From contig DOOI01000152.1 in NCBI GenBank assembly GCA_003512825.1, forward strand, positions 6,690 through 16,154: a stretch of 9,465 bases of DNA, read 5' to 3'. Position 1 is the first letter of the stretch; every line of letters starts with the position of its first letter. A program made the position numbers and the translations under genes. The notes beneath the pieces are model-generated. The model made no database searches. It worked only from the letters and a program-made list of their open reading frames with translations, and was not told the DNA's origin. The DNA is from Paracoccaceae bacterium (GTDB taxonomy: Bacteria > Pseudomonadota > Alphaproteobacteria > Rhodobacterales > Rhodobacteraceae). Below, piece by piece: positions 6,537-9,465 of this stretch.

Positions 6537-8030
6537 ATGTCAGACACCGTTCGACTTGATCCCTCCGACAATGTCGTCACAGCACGCCGTCAGCTTGCCC
6601 CCGGGGAAGAAGGAGCCACGCAAATCATCCCACGCGGACACAAGATGGCCACGGAAGCAATCGCACGGGGGGGCATGGTCAGGAAATACGCACAAATCAT
6701 TGGCTATGCTGCTCAAGATATTGCCAAAGGCACGCATATTCACACCCACAACCTTGAGTTTCGCAATGTCGATGCAACTTATGAATTTGCAACAAACTTG
6801 CGACCGGCTGCTCCTGCGGCAAAAATCGATACTTTCATGGGGTATCGCCGGACGTCCGGTCGGGTTGGCACGAGAAACTATATTGCCATTCTGACGTCGG
6901 TCAATTGTTCGGCCACGGCAGCGCGCCTTATCGCACAAGCCTTTCCGCCCGAAAAACTCGCGGCATACCCAAATGTCGACGGCGTCGTGGCCTTCGTACA
7001 TGGCACAGGCTGTGCCATGGGCGGCGATGGCACCGGATTTGAACTCCTGCAGCGCACTTTGTGGGGTTATGCCCGCAATCCAAACGTTGGGGGCGTACTC
7101 ATGGCCGGACTAGGATGTGAGATGATGCAGATCGATTGGCTCATTGAGGCCTATGGCCTCACTCCGGGTCCACTCTTTCAGACCATGAACATCCAAGATG
7201 TAGGTGGACTGAGAAAGACCGTCGAATTGGGCGTGCAGAAAGTCGAAGCGATGCTTCCCCTCGTCAATGAGGCCTCTCGAAGCGAATGCCCGGCTTCGGA
7301 ATTAATGGTGGCACTACAATGCGGTGGTTCAGATGCTTGGTCGGGCATCACGGCCAACCCTGCACTGGGTTATGCGTGCGATCTCCTCGTCGCACAGGGC
7401 GGCACCGGGGTATTGGCGGAAACGCCCGAGATTTATGGCGCAGAGCATCTTTTGACGGTCCGCGCCGTCGACAAATCCGTGGGCGAGAAACTTATCGGCC
7501 TCATCAAGTGGTGGGAGGGCTATACCGCGCGCAACGGGGGGTCGATGGACAACAATCCTTCCCCAGGCAACAAAAAGGGTGGCTTGACGACCATTTTGGA
7601 AAAGTCGTTGGGGGCTGCAGCAAAAGGCGGCACCACACCACTCACTGGTGTTTATAAATATGCCGAACCTATCACGACCAAGGGCTTCACTTTCATGGAC
7701 AGCCCTGGTTACGACCCCGCGTCTGTGACAGGGCAGATTGCCTCAGGCTGCAATCTGGTTGCCTTTACAACAGGACGTGGCTCCGCCTTTGGAGCAAAGC
7801 CTTCCCCTTCGATGAAAGTCGCAACAAACAGCGAAATGTTCGAGCGGATGGAAGAAGACATGGATGTCAACGCAGGACGGATCCTAAGCCATGGCGCCAG
7901 CGTCGAAGAGATCGGGCGCGAGATATATGAGATGTGGTTGCGGGTGGCCTCCGGGGAAAAGACAAAATCGGAAGCGCAAGGGTTGGGAGATTTTGAGTTT
8001 GTTCCTTGGCAGGTTGGGGCGGTGATGTGA
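6537..8030 (+). CDS. UxaA/GarD-family dehydratase (galactarate or altronate dehydratase-like)
   Basis: The 497-residue cytoplasmic enzyme carries both family parts in one chain. The N-terminal SAF-like domain (about 10-75) has the PRGHKMA motif (32-38). The dehydratase domain (about 98-497) carries QCGGSDAWSGITANPALGY (261-279), NPSPGNKKGG (340-349), TTGRGSAFG (411-419) and NAGRI (445-449). Members remove water from D-altronate (UxaA) or galactarate (GarD), using a divalent metal, usually iron. Compared from memory with the E. coli proteins, the segments YPNVDGVV, SECPASEL and the C-terminal DVNAG...EEIG...VASGEK look closer to GarD, although the length (497) is close to UxaA. I prefer a galactarate-type role but do not fix the substrate. 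The frame is open upstream inside dctM to 6294; the ATG at 6537 gives the family N-terminus. Its ribosome-binding site is poor (GTGAGA). The next gene overlaps its stop by four bases. Confidence 0.88.
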   Translation: MSDTVRLDPSDNVVTARRQLAPGEEGATQIIPRGHKMATEAIARGGMVRKYAQIIGYAAQDIAKGTHIHTHNLEFRNVDATYEFATNLRPAAPAAKIDTFMGYRRTSGRVGTRNYIAILTSVNCSATAARLIAQAFPPEKLAAYPNVDGVVAFVHGTGCAMGGDGTGFELLQRTLWGYARNPNVGGVLMAGLGCEMMQIDWLIEAYGLTPGPLFQTMNIQDVGGLRKTVELGVQKVEAMLPLVNEASRSECPASELMVALQCGGSDAWSGITANPALGYACDLLVAQGGTGVLAETPEIYGAEHLLTVRAVDKSVGEKLIGLIKWWEGYTARNGGSMDNNPSPGNKKGGLTTILEKSLGAAAKGGTTPLTGVYKYAEPITTKGFTFMDSPGYDPASVTGQIASGCNLVAFTTGRGSAFGAKPSPSMKVATNSEMFERMEEDMDVNAGRILSHGASVEEIGREIYEMWLRVASGEKTKSEAQGLGDFEFVPWQVGAVM

Positions 8031-9082
8031 TCCCTCTCGCTGTCATAGGGGGAGGGCAGATCGGCTTGCGGCATATCCAAGTAGCATTAGCGTCAGAAAA
8101 GGTGCGCTTGGTTGGCGTGGTTGAACCGAACGAAGCGCGGCGCGCGCAACTTGCCCAACAAGGCTTGCCCACAGTTGTAGCCATTTCTGATCTGCCGACT
8201 GAAACGCAGGCCGCGATTGTTGCGACACCCACCCCAAACCACTTTGACGCCTCGCATGAGGCGCTGGATGCGGGGCTTTCGCTGATTGTCGAAAAACCAT
8301 TGACTGCAACACCCGATGAAGGGCGTCAGCTTATCAGCGCGGCACAAAGACGTGGATTGCCACTTTATTGTGGCCATCATCGCAGGTGTCATCCTTTTTC
8401 ATTGGCCGCACGCAAAGCCTTGTTGGAGCTGGGACCTCTAGTGGGGATTCAGGCGCTATGGTCGCTTCGCAAGCATGACAGTTATTTCGATGTACCGTGG
8501 CGCCGCGCTCCGGGGGCTGGACCGCTCATGACAAACCTGAGCCACGAGATCGATCTGATGCGCTTTTTCGCAGGAGAGATCACGGAAGTGACCGCACTGA
8601 CGTCAAATGCCACTCGCGGCTTAGTGATTGAAGACACAGCGGCTTTGGCCTTTCGCTTTGCCTCTGGCACCTTGGCGTCAGTACTCATTTCTGATGCAGG
8701 GGCAAGCCCATGGGCTTTCGAAGCCGGATCAGGAGAGAACCCGGATATCGCGGTTTCTGGTGAAGATTATCTGCGCGTTACTGGGACACAGGGGGCTTTG
8801 GCCTTTCCGTCATTAACGCATTGGAATGGCGGTGATCATGAGAGCGTGGATTGGCGTAAGGCATTGACGCGCTTCGTGCTGGCCCCGCCCCACAAAGTCG
8901 ACCCGCTATTCGAACAACTAGAGCGGTTTGCCTCGGTACTTGAGGGCAAAACAGACGATGTTTTGTGTACTGCAGAAGAAGGCTTGGCCGCGGCCGAGTG
9001 GACGCTGGCAGTGGCCCTCTCTGCAAAACTGAGGCGCGCTACAAACCGCACGGACGTGCCCGGCAACTTTCAGGGCGTTTAG
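8027..9082 (+). CDS. Gfo/Idh/MocA-family NAD(P)-dependent oxidoreductase
   Basis: The 351-residue product starts with a Rossmann domain (about 1-120): the dinucleotide loop VIGGGQIGLRH (6-16), ATPTPNH (66-72) and the catalytic-lysine motif EKPLTATP (89-96, Lys90). The C-terminal alpha/beta substrate domain (about 121-340) holds GHHRRCHP (116-123) and SHEIDLMRFF (172-181), whose His173/Asp176 correspond to the family's HxxD catalytic pair. Such enzymes oxidise or reduce a hydroxyl/keto group on sugars, sugar acids or cyclitols; the substrate is not predictable here. I choose the GTG at 8027: it has GGGGCGG a few bases upstream, overlaps the dehydratase stop by four bases (GTGA), a classic coupling arrangement, and puts the first beta-strand right at the N-terminus. 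A TTG at 8006 would add seven residues and is less likely. The next gene's ribosome-binding site overlaps its stop codon. Confidence 0.87.
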   Translation: MIPLAVIGGGQIGLRHIQVALASEKVRLVGVVEPNEARRAQLAQQGLPTVVAISDLPTETQAAIVATPTPNHFDASHEALDAGLSLIVEKPLTATPDEGRQLISAAQRRGLPLYCGHHRRCHPFSLAARKALLELGPLVGIQALWSLRKHDSYFDVPWRRAPGAGPLMTNLSHEIDLMRFFAGEITEVTALTSNATRGLVIEDTAALAFRFASGTLASVLISDAGASPWAFEAGSGENPDIAVSGEDYLRVTGTQGALAFPSLTHWNGGDHESVDWRKALTRFVLAPPHKVDPLFEQLERFASVLEGKTDDVLCTAEEGLAAAEWTLAVALSAKLRRATNRTDVPGNFQGV

Positions 9083-9092
9083 GAGAAGACAA

Positions 9093-9465
9093 ATGTCAAA
9101 AGCACATATTGGTTTTGTCGGATTGGGTTTGATGGGTCGGGCAATGGTGTCTCGCCTTCTCGACAAGGGTTACACTGTGAGCGTCCTTGGAAATCGAGAT
9201 CGAACCGGCATAGAGGATGCGCTTGCGCGCGGCGCGAAGGAGGCAAGTTCGGCGCGGATGCTTGCAGAACACGCTGATATCGTGATGCTTTGCATGGGAA
9301 AGTCTGAGCATGTCGAGGCGCGAGTTCTTGGTCCAGATGGGCTCTTGGAAGGGATCAAGCCCAACCAAGTCGTAATTGATTTTGGCACCTCACTTCCTGC
9401 TTCCACCCGCAAAATAGGCGAACTCTTTGCAAAAAAAGCCGCCGTATTTTTGGATGCGCCTCTCG
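9093..9465 (+). CDS. NAD(P)-dependent beta-hydroxyacid dehydrogenase, GarR/HIBADH-like (3' end outside window)
   Basis: The first 124 residues are present, with the frame open at the right edge. They form the N-terminal Rossmann domain of the 3-hydroxyisobutyrate/tartronate-semialdehyde reductase family: GFVGLGLMGRAM (7-18) is the cofactor loop, and GIKPNQVVIDFGTSLPASTRKI holds the family's conserved strand and substrate-binding turn. The sequence stops in DAPL, just where the DAPxSGG signature would follow. Asn-Arg after the second strand (VLGNRDR) could suit NADP. In galactarate/glucarate breakdown GarR reduces tartronate semialdehyde to glycerate, and in other acid-sugar pathways relatives oxidise 4-carbon acids (LtnD type); the context favours one of these but does not choose. 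The ATG at 9093 has AGGAGA 6 bases upstream, starting inside the preceding stop codon, so it belongs to the same operon. Confidence 0.85.
   Translation, partial: MSKAHIGFVGLGLMGRAMVSRLLDKGYTVSVLGNRDRTGIEDALARGAKEASSARMLAEHADIVMLCMGKSEHVEARVLGPDGLLEGIKPNQVVIDFGTSLPASTRKIGELFAKKAAVFLDAPL

Noticed and set aside
8006..8026. TTG start for the MocA-family gene
   Set aside because: The GTG at 8027 has a better ribosome-binding site, gives the four-base stop/start overlap and places the first Rossmann strand at the N-terminus.
1..9465. Mobile element, CRISPR array, phage or defence system
   Set aside because: No transposase, integrase, direct-repeat array or defence-type domain is seen; every gene fits a sugar-acid uptake and catabolism locus.

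Overview
The window is a sugar-acid (hexuronate/hexarate) catabolic and uptake locus. Moderate GC content, a TRAP transporter, a GntR/FCD regulator and a gci-gli gene pair of the type known from Agrobacterium point to an alphaproteobacterium, most likely of the Rhodobacterales/roseobacter type. The taxonomic call is inferred from gene content and protein flavour only.

Layout. (1) Bases 1-1125, plus strand: the 3' end of an enolase-superfamily gene that resembles D-galactarolactone cycloisomerase (gci), then, one base later, a complete amidohydrolase-superfamily gene that resembles D-galactarolactone isomerase (gli). (2) A bidirectional hairpin terminator at 1135-1160 separates them from a convergent minus-strand pair: a fumarylacetoacetate-hydrolase-family gene (1167-2012) and, upstream of it in the same operon, a GntR/FCD transcriptional regulator (2043-2747). 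(3) A 215-bp divergent control region (2748-2962) carries two perfect 14-bp palindromes that share the core TGGTATACCA; they are probable operators for the GntR protein. (4) Plus strand from 2963: a complete TRAP transporter (dctP, dctQ, dctM), then, after a hairpin terminator, a UxaA/GarD-family dehydratase, a Gfo/Idh/MocA-family oxidoreductase and the start of a GarR-like beta-hydroxyacid dehydrogenase that runs off the right edge. Every junction in this run except dctP-dctQ and dctM-dehydratase is tight (0 to 10 bases, or overlapping).

How the genes may work together. The TRAP system would bring a sugar acid across the inner membrane. In the known Agrobacterium pathway, uronate dehydrogenase turns D-galacturonate into D-galactaro-1,5-lactone, GLI isomerises it to the 1,4-lactone, and GCI opens and dehydrates that to a keto-deoxy-hexarate. 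A GarD-type dehydratase acting on galactarate gives the same keto-deoxy-hexarate, so the window may hold two entries to one intermediate. The GarR-like enzyme would fit a downstream tartronate-semialdehyde reduction. No uronate dehydrogenase, keto-deoxy-hexarate aldolase or KdgD-type dehydratase/decarboxylase is present in this window. The substrates of the FAH-family and MocA-family enzymes cannot be read from the sequence and are the least explained parts of the locus. I see no mobile element, tRNA, rRNA or CRISPR array, and no gene-free stretch above 300 bases.
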